Under the pieces are notes generated by a model that saw only the letters and a program-made list of their open reading frames with translations, was not told where the DNA came from and did not search any database. Made by a program: the position numbers and the translations under genes. Positions 28,681 to 37,262 of a DNA stretch of 64,000 nucleotides are shown here, one piece after another (position 1 is the stretch's first letter; each line of letters begins with the position of its first letter). The DNA is from Nocardioides anomalus (GTDB taxonomy: Bacteria > Actinomycetota > Actinomycetes > Propionibacteriales > Nocardioidaceae). The stretch spans positions 682,001-746,000 of the forward strand of contig NZ_CP049257.1 of assembly GCF_011046535.1 (NCBI RefSeq), given 5' to 3'.

Positions 28681-30285
28681 GTGGTGCGACACACCAAGTG
28701 GTTGCGGCGCTGGAGCCTGGTCGCCACAGGGGCCGCGGTGGCCCTCTCGCTGGCCGCCTGCGGGTCCGACTCGTCGGACGACTCCTCGTCCGGTGGTGGC
28801 GGCGGGAGCAAGACCCTCGTGGTCGAGAACTCCTTCGACCTCACCACCGCCGACCCGGGCCAGGTCTACGAGATCACCGGCGGCATGATCGCCCACGCGA
28901 TGTACGAGCCCCTGCTCGGCTTCGACGGCGGCGACCTGTCCACCCCGGTGCCCGTCATCGCCAAGTCCTACGAGCTCTCGGAGGACGGCAAGACGCTGAC
29001 GCTGCCGCTGCGCGACGACGTCACGTTCTCCGACGGGACCAAGCTGACCTCGGCCGACGTGGTCTTCTCCTTCAACCGGGTCAAGAACCTCAAGGGCAAC
29101 CCGTCCTTCCTGCTCGACGGCGTGACCCCGTCCGCCCCGGACGAGAACACCGTCGTGCTCACCTCGGACAAGGCCAACCCCGGGCTGCCCTACATCCTGT
29201 CCAACCCGGCGCTCGGCATCGAGAACTCCAAGGTGGTCAAGGAGCACGGCGGGACCGACGCGGCCGACGCCGACACCACCGACAAGGCCGGCGAGTGGCT
29301 CAACGCCAACTCGGCCGGCTCGGGCCCCTACGTGCTGAAGAGCTTCAGCACGACCTCCGAGGTCAGCCTCGAGGCCAACGGGGACTACTGGGGCGACGCG
29401 CCGACGTACAGCAAGGTCGTGGTCCGCAACGTGACCGCCGACGTGCAGAAGCTCGACGTGCAGAAGGGCCAGGCCCAGCTGGTGCTCGACCTGGCCCCGG
29501 CCCAGGCCGAGGGGCTGCCGAGCTCGGTCGAGGTGCACAGCGACCCCACGTCGAACACCTTCTTCCTGTTCTCCAACGACAACCCGGCGATCTCCGAGAC
29601 CACCTCGAACCAGGACTTCCAGGACGCGCTGCGCTACGGCCTGGACTACGACTCGCTGGTCGAGCTGGCCGGCGAGGGCTCGGTCCGCTCGCCCGGGATC
29701 ATCCCGACGCTGTTCGTCGGCGCGCTCGACCCCTCCGACGCGCTGGCCACCGACGTGGACAAGGCCAAGGCCTCGCTCGCGGCCAGCGGGTACGACGGCG
29801 AGAAGGTCGAGCTGGAGTACCCCAGCGACCTGACCAAGAACGGCGTCTCCTTCGGCACCGTGGCCCAGCGCATCCAGGCCCAGCTCAAGGAGATCGGCAT
29901 CGACGTCGAGCTGGTCCCGTCGCCGATCGCCACCTCGCTGCCCAACTACCGCGACGGCAAGGAGCAGCTCGGCCTGTGGCTCTGGGGTGCGGACTACCCT
30001 GACCCGAGCGACTACCTCGCCTTCCTGCCGGGTCAGACCGTCGGCCTGCGGGCCGGCTGGGCCGCAGGCGCGGACCCCGCGCTGGAGGCGCTGGGCGAGC
30101 AGGCCGCGACCACCGTGGACAACGACGCCCGCGGCCAGCTCTACCAGCAGATCCAGCAGCAGATGAACGTGGAGGGCCCCTTCATGCCGCTGTTCCAGAC
30201 GGCTCAGGTCGCGGTGACGACGTCGTCGCTGTCCGGCTTCGAGTACAACCCCGTCTGGACCGTCGACTTCGCCTCCCTGAAGTGA
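28681..30285 (+). CDS. Peptide ABC transporter substrate-binding lipoprotein (second system)
   Basis: This 534-residue SBP_bac_5 protein has a clear lipoprotein signal (LRRWSLVATGAAVALSLAACG) and a Ser/Gly linker. Family features include LVVENSFDLTTADPG, VPVIAKSYELSEDGKTLTLPL, TSADVVFSFNRVKN and the C-terminal LWLWGADYPDPSDYLAF. It is the first gene of a five-gene Dpp-type importer whose genes overlap by 4 bp each after the second. It differs clearly from the first system's 594-residue binding protein, so the two probably carry different peptides. Confidence 0.92.
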   Translation: MVRHTKWLRRWSLVATGAAVALSLAACGSDSSDDSSSGGGGGSKTLVVENSFDLTTADPGQVYEITGGMIAHAMYEPLLGFDGGDLSTPVPVIAKSYELSEDGKTLTLPLRDDVTFSDGTKLTSADVVFSFNRVKNLKGNPSFLLDGVTPSAPDENTVVLTSDKANPGLPYILSNPALGIENSKVVKEHGGTDAADADTTDKAGEWLNANSAGSGPYVLKSFSTTSEVSLEANGDYWGDAPTYSKVVVRNVTADVQKLDVQKGQAQLVLDLAPAQAEGLPSSVEVHSDPTSNTFFLFSNDNPAISETTSNQDFQDALRYGLDYDSLVELAGEGSVRSPGIIPTLFVGALDPSDALATDVDKAKASLAASGYDGEKVELEYPSDLTKNGVSFGTVAQRIQAQLKEIGIDVELVPSPIATSLPNYRDGKEQLGLWLWGADYPDPSDYLAFLPGQTVGLRAGWAAGADPALEALGEQAATTVDNDARGQLYQQIQQQMNVEGPFMPLFQTAQVAVTTSSLSGFEYNPVWTVDFASLK

Positions 30286-30311
30286 CCCCCTCGTTCCGGC
30301 GGGAGCCCTAG

Positions 30312-31391
30312 TTGGCGACCTCCGCGACGACCGCACCGGCCGCTCCGACCGGCGGGCGGCGGATCACGGACCACGTCCTCCTGTGGTTCGTGCTCCGCCG
30401 CTTGGCGGCGCTGCTGATGCTGCTCGTCGGCATCACCCTCATCGCCTTCCTGCTGACCCACCTGGTCCCGGGTGACCCGGTCGCGGCCAACCTCAGCCAG
30501 CAGGCGGTCTCCGACCCGGAGATCGTGCAGGCGTTCAAGGAGAAGAACGGCCTCGACAAGCCGCTCCCGGTCCAGTACGTCAAGTACCTCGAGGGGCTGA
30601 CCCACGGCGACCTGGGCCTGTCCCAGCAGACCCAGAAGCCGGTGACCGAGGACCTCGGCGAGTTCGTGCCGGCCACCATCGAGCTGGCGGTGACCGCGAT
30701 CGTGATCTCGGTGCTCGTCGGCGTGCCGCTCGGCATCCTGGCCGCGATCCGGCGCAACACCTGGCTCGACCAGGTGCTGCGGGTCGTGACCCTGTCGGGG
30801 GTGTCCGTGCCGACGTTCTGGCTGGCGCTGGTCAGCTACTACGTGCTCTTCTTCAAGCTGGGGCTGGTGCCCGGCGGCGGCCGTCTGGACCCGGGCGTGG
30901 ACCCGCCGGCGCACCACACGGGCTTCTACACCCTCGACGCGCTGCTCGACGGCGACCCCGGCCTCTTCGGGGAGGCGCTGCGCCACCTGCTGCTGCCCGC
31001 CCTCGTGCTGGCCATGTTCACCATCAGCCTGCTCACCCGCTTCACGCGCGCCTCGATGCTCGAGGTGCTCAACAACGACTACGTCCGCACCGCGCGGGCC
31101 AAGGGCATGCCGGAGCGGGTCGTCGTGTTCCGCCACGTGGTGCGTCCGGCGCTGCTGCCGATCCTCACCGTCTTCGGCGTCGCCTTCGGCAGCCTGCTGT
31201 CCGGCACGGTGCTGGTGGAGAAGATCTTCTCCTGGCCCGGGATCGGCCAGTACGCCTACAACTCCGCCCTGGCGCTCGACCTGCCGTCGATCATGGGCGT
31301 CTGCCTGGTCGTCGCGGTGATCTACGTCGGCATCAACTTCGCCGTGGACATCGCCTACGGCCTGGTCGACCCGAGGATCCGGGCGACATGA
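30312..31391 (+). CDS. Peptide ABC transporter permease (DppB type, second system)
   Basis: This 359-residue membrane subunit has the FVLRRLAALLMLLVGITLIAFLL first helix and the HLVPGDPVAANL motif. GLTHGDLGLS and the EAA loop YVRTARAKGMPERVVVFRHVVRPALLP follow. It starts at TTG 30312, 26 bp after the binding-protein stop, after a GGCGGGAG site; no ATG or GTG lies near. The stop overlaps the next ATG by 4 bp. Confidence 0.9.
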   Translation: MATSATTAPAAPTGGRRITDHVLLWFVLRRLAALLMLLVGITLIAFLLTHLVPGDPVAANLSQQAVSDPEIVQAFKEKNGLDKPLPVQYVKYLEGLTHGDLGLSQQTQKPVTEDLGEFVPATIELAVTAIVISVLVGVPLGILAAIRRNTWLDQVLRVVTLSGVSVPTFWLALVSYYVLFFKLGLVPGGGRLDPGVDPPAHHTGFYTLDALLDGDPGLFGEALRHLLLPALVLAMFTISLLTRFTRASMLEVLNNDYVRTARAKGMPERVVVFRHVVRPALLPILTVFGVAFGSLLSGTVLVEKIFSWPGIGQYAYNSALALDLPSIMGVCLVVAVIYVGINFAVDIAYGLVDPRIRAT

Positions 31392-32293
31392 CCACGATCA
31401 ACAACGCTCCCGACTCGACCCTGGCCGAGGGCGGTGTGCCCGTCGAGACGGGACGCCGCCGCCGCGGCACCCGCTCGGTGTGGCGCGAGCCGCTCGGTCT
31501 GGTCGGCTTCGTGGTCCTGGCGATCTGGATCCTGGTCGCGCTGCTCTCGCCGGTCCTCCAGACCCACGACCCGCTGGCCCAGGACAACGCGCCCTTCCTC
31601 GGGCCCTCGGGCGCGCACTGGTTCGGCACCGACGAGCTGGGCCGCGACGTCTACTCGCGGGTCCTCGCCGGGGCGCGGCTCTCGATCCCGCTCGCGGTCC
31701 TGCTGGTGACCCTCTCCCTGGTGGTGGGCACCGCCGTCGGCTCCACCGCCGGCTACTTCGGCGGCAAGGTCGAGACGGTGATCATGCGGGTCACCGACCT
31801 CTTCTTCGCCTTCCCCGCGATCATCCTGGCCATGGCCATGGTGGCCGCGCTCGGGCCCGACCTGCACAACGCGGTGCTCGCCATCGTGGTCGTCTCCTGG
31901 CCGTCGTACGCACGGGTCAGCCGGGGCCTGGTGCTCTCGGCCCGCGAGGCCGACTACGTGCTCTCGGCCCGGCTGCTCGGCGTCTCCGGTCGGCGGGCGC
32001 TGGTCCGCGAGGTCGGCCCCAACGTGGCCGGTCCGATCCTGGTGCTCGGCGCGCTCGACCTCGGCACCGCCGTGCTGCTGCTGTCCGGGCTGTCCTTCCT
32101 CGGTCTGGGCACCCGGCCGCCGACCCCGGAGTGGGGCTCGATGGTCGCCGAGGGCGCGATGTACTTCGACAAGTGGTGGATCGGCGTCTTCCCGGGCCTG
32201 GCCATCCTCACCGTCGTGCTGGCCTTCAACTTCCTCGGCGACACCGTCCGCGACGCGCTCGACCCGCGCACCGCGAGGGCGATCGGCACGTGA
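31388..32293 (+). CDS. Peptide ABC transporter permease (DppC type, second system)
   Basis: This 301-residue membrane subunit has a first helix LGLVGFVVLAIWILVALLSPVL and the DppC motif HWFGTDELGRDVYSRVLAGARLS. The EAA loop ADYVLSARLLGVSGRRALVREVGPN comes next, and the C-terminus ends NFLGDTVRDALDPR. It is coupled by 4-bp overlaps to the genes on both sides. Confidence 0.92.
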   Translation: MTTINNAPDSTLAEGGVPVETGRRRRGTRSVWREPLGLVGFVVLAIWILVALLSPVLQTHDPLAQDNAPFLGPSGAHWFGTDELGRDVYSRVLAGARLSIPLAVLLVTLSLVVGTAVGSTAGYFGGKVETVIMRVTDLFFAFPAIILAMAMVAALGPDLHNAVLAIVVVSWPSYARVSRGLVLSAREADYVLSARLLGVSGRRALVREVGPNVAGPILVLGALDLGTAVLLLSGLSFLGLGTRPPTPEWGSMVAEGAMYFDKWWIGVFPGLAILTVVLAFNFLGDTVRDALDPRTARAIGT

Positions 32294-33294
32294 GCACCCT
32301 GCTCGAGGTCGAGGACCTCTCCGTGCGGCTGCCCGGCCGGCACGGTGACCAGTACGCCGTGCGCTCGGTCGGCTTCACCGTCGGGGAGTCCGAGGTGGTC
32401 GGCATCGCCGGCGAGAGCGGCAGCGGCAAGACGCTGAGCGTGCTCGCGCTCATGGGCCTGCTGCCGACCGGTGGCACCGCCGCCGGCAGCGCCCGGTTCG
32501 AGGGCCAGGAGCTCATCGGCATGCGCCGCCGCGAGCTGCAGAGGATCCGCGGCACCGGCATCGCCATGGTCTTCCAGGACCCGCTCAACTCCCTGCACCC
32601 CATGCTGACCATCGAGCGGCAGCTCACCGAGCACCAGATCGTGCACCGTTCGGTGAGCCGGCGGGTGGCCCGGGCGCGGGCCGCGGAGCTGCTGGACCTG
32701 GTCCGCATCCCCAACCCGGACGACGCCCTGCGCCGCTACCCGCACCACTTCTCCGGTGGCATGCGCCAGCGCATCGCGATCGCGATGGCCCTGGCCTGCG
32801 AGCCGAAGCTGCTCGTGGCCGACGAGCCGACCACCGCGCTGGACGTCACCGTCCAGGCCGGCATCCTGCGGCTGCTGGACCGGCTGCGCCGCGAGCAGCA
32901 GCTCTCGGTCGTGCTCATCACCCACGACCTCGGCGTGCTGTCCTCGATCGCCGACCGGCTCTACGTCTTCTACTCCGGACGGGTGGTGGAGTCCGGCGCG
33001 ACGGGGGAGCTGCTCCAGCAGCCGCGGCACCCCTACACCCAGGGCCTGCTCGACGCCCTGCCGCGCCCCGAGGAGCCGGACCGGCCGCTGACCCCGATCG
33101 GCGGTGCGCCGCCGACCCTGGGCGACACCGTCCCCGGCTGCGCCTTCCACCCGCGCTGCGCCTTCGCCCGCGACAGCTGCCGCACCGAGGTCCCGCCGCT
33201 GGTGCCAGTGGGTGGCAGCGGCCGCACCCTGGCCTGCCCGCCCGACCCGCTGCGCGACCGCGCGGCCGCACCCCTCCCGGAGCGCGTGCCGTGA
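32290..33294 (+). CDS. Peptide ABC transporter ATP-binding protein (DppD type)
   Basis: This 334-residue ATPase has Walker A GESGSGKT (near residue 41), Q-loop [11 protein letters not shown], signature FSGGMRQR, Walker [13 protein letters not shown] and H-loop LITHDLGV. The oligopeptide-transporter tail shows [18 protein letters not shown] 32290 overlaps the permease stop. It works with the DppF-type ATPase that follows. Confidence 0.92.
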   Translation: MSTLLEVEDLSVRLPGRHGDQYAVRSVGFTVGESEVVGIAGESGSGKTLSVLALMGLLPTGGTAAGSARFEGQELIGMRRRELQRIRGTGIAMVFQDPLNSLHPMLTIERQLTEHQIVHRSVSRRVARARAAELLDLVRIPNPDDALRRYPHHFSGGMRQRIAIAMALACEPKLLVADEPTTALDVTVQAGILRLLDRLRREQQLSVVLITHDLGVLSSIADRLYVFYSGRVVESGATGELLQQPRHPYTQGLLDALPRPEEPDRPLTPIGGAPPTLGDTVPGCAFHPRCAFARDSCRTEVPPLVPVGGSGRTLACPPDPLRDRAAAPLPERVP

Positions 33295-34265
33295 GCCTCC
33301 TGGAGATGCGCGACGTCGTCGTCGACTACAAGCGCGCCGGCCAGCCGCCGGTGCGCGCCGTGGCCGGCGTGGACCTGGACGTGCCCGAGGGCACCGTGGT
33401 CGGGCTGGTCGGGGAGACCGGCTGCGGCAAGTCCACGCTGGCCCGCGCCATGGTCGGGCTGGTGCCGCTGGCCTCGGGGACGGTCACCTTCGACGGCGCC
33501 GAGGTCGCTCCCATCGGGCGCCGCAGCCGCTCGCCCGAGCTGCGCCGGCTGCAGATGGTCTTCCAGGACCCGGCCTCCTCGCTCAACCCCCGCCGCAAGG
33601 TGGGCGTCCAGCTGCAGACCGCGGTCGACCTGTCCGGCAGCGACCGTGGCGACCGCGGCGCGCGGGTGCGCGAGCTGCTCGACCTGGTGGGGCTCCCGGC
33701 CGCGGCCGCGGAGCGCTTCCCGCACGAGTTCAGCGGGGGCCAGCGCCAGCGCATCTCCATCGCGCGTGCCCTGGCCGCGCGGCCCCGGCTGATCGTGGCG
33801 GACGAGCCGATCGCCGCGCTCGACGCCTCGGCGCAGGCGCAGATCGCCAACCTGCTGGTGGAGCTGAGCCGCGAGCTGTCGCTCAGCCTGGTCTTCATCT
33901 CCCACGACCTCTCGATCGTGCGCCAGGTCGCCGACGTGACCGCGGTGATGTACCTCGGCAAGGTCGTGGAGTCCGCGCCCACCCGCCCGCTGTGGGAGGC
34001 CCCGGGGCACCCCTACACCCGCGCCCTCACCGGTGCAGTGCCGCGCGTCGGCCGGCCGGGCGACCTCCCGGCCGAGCTGCCGGGCGACGTACCGGACCCG
34101 GCCCAGCCGCCCTCGGGCTGCCGGTTCCACCCCCGCTGCCCGGTCGCGGTGGAGCGCTGCCGCACCGAGGACCCGGTCGCCGTGACCGCGCCCGGCCGGG
34201 TGTCCTACTGCTGGCTGACCGACTGGTCCACCACCACCGAGAGGATCCCCGTTGAGCGACCGTGA
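33291..34265 (+). CDS. Peptide ABC transporter ATP-binding protein (DppF type)
   Basis: This 324-residue second ATPase has Walker A GETGCGKST, VFQDPASSLNPRRKVG, signature FSGGQRQRISIARAL, Walker B LIVADEPIAALD and H-loop FISHDLSIV. The tail is GCRFHPRCPVAVERC. The GTG start overlaps the DppD stop. Its 3' end overlaps the next gene by 14 bp. Confidence 0.92.
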   Translation: MSLLEMRDVVVDYKRAGQPPVRAVAGVDLDVPEGTVVGLVGETGCGKSTLARAMVGLVPLASGTVTFDGAEVAPIGRRSRSPELRRLQMVFQDPASSLNPRRKVGVQLQTAVDLSGSDRGDRGARVRELLDLVGLPAAAAERFPHEFSGGQRQRISIARALAARPRLIVADEPIAALDASAQAQIANLLVELSRELSLSLVFISHDLSIVRQVADVTAVMYLGKVVESAPTRPLWEAPGHPYTRALTGAVPRVGRPGDLPAELPGDVPDPAQPPSGCRFHPRCPVAVERCRTEDPVAVTAPGRVSYCWLTDWSTTTERIPVERP

Positions 34266-34635
34266 CGAGATCTGGGCCGCCGTGCTCGACATGTACGCCG
34301 GGTTCCTGACCGGCGACCGCGTGCGCATCGACCAGCACATCGCCGACGACGCGACGATCTGGGACTCCGAGGAGCCGGGCCTGGCCGTGGGCCGGGCAGA
34401 GCTCGACGCCATCCGCGCGCGGCGGCCCGCGGGCGGCCCGCAGGTCGCCGACCTGCGCGCCACCGACGAGCGCATCGACGTGCACGGCGACATCGGCTGG
34501 GTCCGCCACCTGCTGCACGTCACCTTCGCCGACGACGCCGCCCCGCCCCAGCTGGTCCGCAACACCGGCGTGTGGCGCCGCACCGGCGAGCGCTGGCAGG
34601 TCGTGCACAACCACGAAGACGTCATCGAGGGCTGA
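34252..34635 (+). CDS. SnoaL-like / NTF2-fold protein
   Basis: This 127-residue protein has the cone-shaped NTF2/SnoaL_3 pattern. It opens IWAAVLDMYAGFLTGDRVRIDQHIADDATIWDSE (positions 6-39) and ends WRRTGERWQVVHNHEDVIEG. Members are small isomerases, hydrolases or ligand-binding proteins; no catalytic residue can be assigned. TTG 34252 lies inside the end of the ATPase gene. The next gene follows after 3 bp. Confidence 0.8.
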   Translation: MSDRDEIWAAVLDMYAGFLTGDRVRIDQHIADDATIWDSEEPGLAVGRAELDAIRARRPAGGPQVADLRATDERIDVHGDIGWVRHLLHVTFADDAAPPQLVRNTGVWRRTGERWQVVHNHEDVIEG

Positions 34636-34638
34636 GCC

Positions 34639-35061
34639 GTGACCGAGCGGACCGGCGTCAGCGACGGCTCGCCCTGGGAGGAGCTGGCGGGCTACCGCCG
34701 CGCGGTGCGCCAGGGCCCGCGCATCTGGGTGAGCGGGACGACCGGCCACGTCGGGGACGAGGGCGACCTCGGCGGCACCGGCGCCCAGACCCGGCGCGCC
34801 CTCGAGCGCGCCCTCGGCGCCGTCGAGCGGCTCGGCGGTCGCCGTGCGGACGTGGTCCGCTCCCGGGTCTACCTGACCCCGGACGCGGACTGGGAGGAGG
34901 CGGCGCGCGTGCACGGCGAGCTGCTGGGCGCCGTGGCGCCGGCCAACACCATGCTCTTCGTGCACGCCCTGATCGGGGACGGGCTGCTGGTCGAGGTGGA
35001 GCTGGACGCGGAGCTGCCGCAGCCGGACGAGCGGACCGAGGGGGCCGAGGGTGCGCACTAG
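34639..35061 (+). CDS. RidA (YjgF/YER057c/UK114) family protein
   Basis: This 140-residue Rid-family protein contains WVSGTTGHVGDEGDLGGTGAQTRRALE, RADVVRSRVYLTPDADWEEAARVH and a closing VEVELDAEL strand. RidA hydrolyses reactive enamine/imine intermediates made by PLP enzymes; divergent Rid groups act in amino-acid and aromatic catabolism. It starts at GTG 34639 and overlaps the LLM gene by 11 bp. Confidence 0.87.
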   Translation: MTERTGVSDGSPWEELAGYRRAVRQGPRIWVSGTTGHVGDEGDLGGTGAQTRRALERALGAVERLGGRRADVVRSRVYLTPDADWEEAARVHGELLGAVAPANTMLFVHALIGDGLLVEVELDAELPQPDERTEGAEGAH

Positions 35062-36040
35062 CCTCCGGCTCAACAACGACCTGTCGCCGGCCGAGTTCTG
35101 CGCCTTGGCCGAGGCGGCCGAGGCCGCCGGCTTCGACCAGCTCTGGGTCTCCGACGACCTGATGCTGCACAGCGCGACCGTGCTGCTCACCGCCGCCGCC
35201 ACCCGGACCTCGCGCATCGCGCTGGGCTGCGGGATCTTCAACCCCTACACGGTCCACCCGGCCGAGCTGGCCATGACCGCCGCGTCGCTGCACGAGCTGT
35301 CCGGCGGCCGGTTCCGGCTGGGCCTGGCCGCGGGGGCCAAGCAGTTCCTGGAGTGGGTCGGCATCGAGCAGCGGCGCCCGCTGGCCGTCACCCGCGACGC
35401 CGTGACCGCGGTCCGCGCACTGCTGCGCCACGAGCTGGTCGACCTCCCGGGCTGGACCGACCAGGCCCGGCTGCGCACCGCGGTCGCCGACGTGCCGATC
35501 TACCTCGGGGCCATGAGCCCGAAGATGCTGGAGCTGGCTGGCGAGGTGGCCGACGGGGCGCTGCCGCTGCTCTACCCGCCCGAGCACTTCCCGACCGCCA
35601 AGGCGCACATCGAGACCGGACTGGCACGCGCTGGCCGCAACCCGGCCGACTTCGACCTCCCGGCCTGCGTGTGGCTCTCGCTGGACCGCGACCGAGCCCG
35701 CGCCGAGGCCGCGCTGGCCGACAAGATCGCCTACTACGGCTCCGCCTTCTCGCCGTACCTGCTCGAGCGCGCCGGGCTCACCCGGGCCGACTTCGCCGAG
35801 ATCGACGCGGCCGGTGCCGCGGGTGACCACGACCGCGCCCGCTCGCTGGTCGACGCGCGGATGCTGCGGCTCGGGATCGCCGGGGACGTCGAGGACGTGC
35901 TGCTCCGCTGCCGGTGGCTGGTCGACCGGGGCGCCACCCACCTGTCCTTCGGTCCGCCCCTCGGACCGGACCCACGCGCTGCCGTCGAGCTGCTCGGGGC
36001 GGAGGTGCTGCCCGCGCTTGGCAGCGGCGAGCCGGGCTGA
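35051..36040 (+). CDS. LLM-class flavin/F420-dependent oxidoreductase
   Basis: This 329-residue TIM-barrel protein is of the luciferase-like monooxygenase / methylene-H4MPT reductase family. It has FDQLWVSDDLMLHSATVLLTAAA, TSRIALGCGIFNPYTVHP and LHELSGGRFRLGLAAGAKQFLEW. The segment VPIYLGAMSPKMLELAGEVADGALPLLYPP is typical of F420-using actinobacterial members. It ends the second peptide operon. Substrate unknown. The start GTG lies in the end of the RidA gene. Confidence 0.87.
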   Translation: MRTSLRLNNDLSPAEFCALAEAAEAAGFDQLWVSDDLMLHSATVLLTAAATRTSRIALGCGIFNPYTVHPAELAMTAASLHELSGGRFRLGLAAGAKQFLEWVGIEQRRPLAVTRDAVTAVRALLRHELVDLPGWTDQARLRTAVADVPIYLGAMSPKMLELAGEVADGALPLLYPPEHFPTAKAHIETGLARAGRNPADFDLPACVWLSLDRDRARAEAALADKIAYYGSAFSPYLLERAGLTRADFAEIDAAGAAGDHDRARSLVDARMLRLGIAGDVEDVLLRCRWLVDRGATHLSFGPPLGPDPRAAVELLGAEVLPALGSGEPG

Positions 36041-36078
36041 GTAGTGTGTTCATCAAGCGCGCAAACGTGCGCACAGCG
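36018..36078 (+). promoter_or_regulatory. Promoter and operator for the M24 peptidase gene
   Basis: TTGGCA (36018-36023) and TAGTGT (36042-36047) with an 18-bp spacer form a good promoter at the end of the LLM gene. Directly downstream, 36047-36078 matches 43248-43279 at 25 of 32 bases and contains the octamer GCGCGCAA (36057-36064). That octamer is shared with three other promoter regions in the window. Placement after the -10 box suggests a repressor site. Confidence 0.6.
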
Positions 36079-36093
36079 AACTCAGGAGCGATG

Positions 36094-37242
36094 ATGGCCG
36101 AGATCACCGAGTCGACGTACGCCGCCCGCCGCGAGGAGCTGTCGCGGCGCATGGACGAGGCCGGGGTGGACCTGGTCTTCCTCCCGCCGTCCTCCGACCT
36201 GGAGTACCTCACCGGCATGCAGCGCCGGGTGCCGACGTTCGGCAACGTCGGCTACGCCCACCACTGGGTGGCCGGGGCCTTCTTCGCCCGCGGGGCCGAT
36301 CCCGTCTTCGTCCTGCCGCGCATGATCACCGAGTTCGACCTGCCCGAGGGCGTCACCGGCGAGGTGGTCACGGTCAACGAGACCGACGACGGCCGCACCG
36401 AGGTGGCCTCGGTGCTCTCGCGGTACGCCGGCACCGGGACCCTCGCGGTCGGCAACCGCGCGTGGGCCGAGAGCGTGGTCAACCTGACCGAGCTGGGGCG
36501 CCCCGAGCGGGTGGTCAGCGCCGAGTCGCTGCTCAACCCGATGCGCCGGATCAAGACCGAGGCCGAGCTCGAGCAGATGACCGAGGCCTGCCGCATCGTG
36601 GACGAGGTGATGGCCGGGATCGAGCCCAAGGTCGTCCCGGGCGTGACCGAGATGGAGGTCGCCGCCGAGGTGGCCTACCAGATGAAGGTCGCGGGCTCGC
36701 GGACCGAGTCCTTCGACACCGCGGTGTGGGGGATGGGGCCGGGCGAGGAGCGCGACGCGACGGTGCGCATCTCCCGCCAGCCGCTGCGCGCAGGGCTCGG
36801 CATCTCCTTCGACTTCGGCGCCGTCGTCGACGGCTACTGCTCCGACTTCGGGCGCACCGTGCACGTGGGCGAGCCGAACGAGGAGTACGTCGAGGTGCAC
36901 GCGCTCGTGATGGCCGCCCAGGCCGCCGGCATCGCCGCGGTCCGGCCCGGTGCCACCGCGGCCGAGGTCCACGCCGCCACCCGGCAGGTCATCGTCGACG
37001 GCGGGTACGGCGACTGGTTCCGCCACCGCACCGGTCACTGCATCGGCCTCGACGTGCACGAGCTGCCCTACATCTCCGAGGAGGACCACACCCCCCTCGA
37101 GGAGGGCATGACCTTCACCATCGAACCGTCGGTCTTCTGGCCGGGCCGCGTCGGTGCCCGCGTCGAGGACGTCATCCTCTGCACGGCCGACGGCGGCCGC
37201 AAGCTCAACGAGCACCCGACCACCATGGTCGTCAACGACTGA
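36094..37242 (+). CDS. M24 family metallopeptidase (Xaa-Pro aminopeptidase/prolidase-like)
   Basis: This 382-residue pita-bread peptidase has all five dinuclear metal ligands: D240 (SFDFGAVVDG), D251 (SDFGRTVH), H315 (HRTGHCIGL), E344 (TIEPS) and E358 (RVEDVI). The N-terminal creatinase-type domain spans residues 1-145. Relatives remove residues N-terminal to proline or split creatine-like compounds. ATG 36094 is preferred over ATG 36091 because AGGAG then lies 5 bp upstream. It has its own promoter and leads into the DUF885-cupin gene, suggesting breakdown of imported peptides. Confidence 0.9.
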   Translation: MAEITESTYAARREELSRRMDEAGVDLVFLPPSSDLEYLTGMQRRVPTFGNVGYAHHWVAGAFFARGADPVFVLPRMITEFDLPEGVTGEVVTVNETDDGRTEVASVLSRYAGTGTLAVGNRAWAESVVNLTELGRPERVVSAESLLNPMRRIKTEAELEQMTEACRIVDEVMAGIEPKVVPGVTEMEVAAEVAYQMKVAGSRTESFDTAVWGMGPGEERDATVRISRQPLRAGLGISFDFGAVVDGYCSDFGRTVHVGEPNEEYVEVHALVMAAQAAGIAAVRPGATAAEVHAATRQVIVDGGYGDWFRHRTGHCIGLDVHELPYISEEDHTPLEEGMTFTIEPSVFWPGRVGARVEDVILCTADGGRKLNEHPTTMVVND

Positions 37243-37262
37243 CCACCCCACCGAGAGGCGAC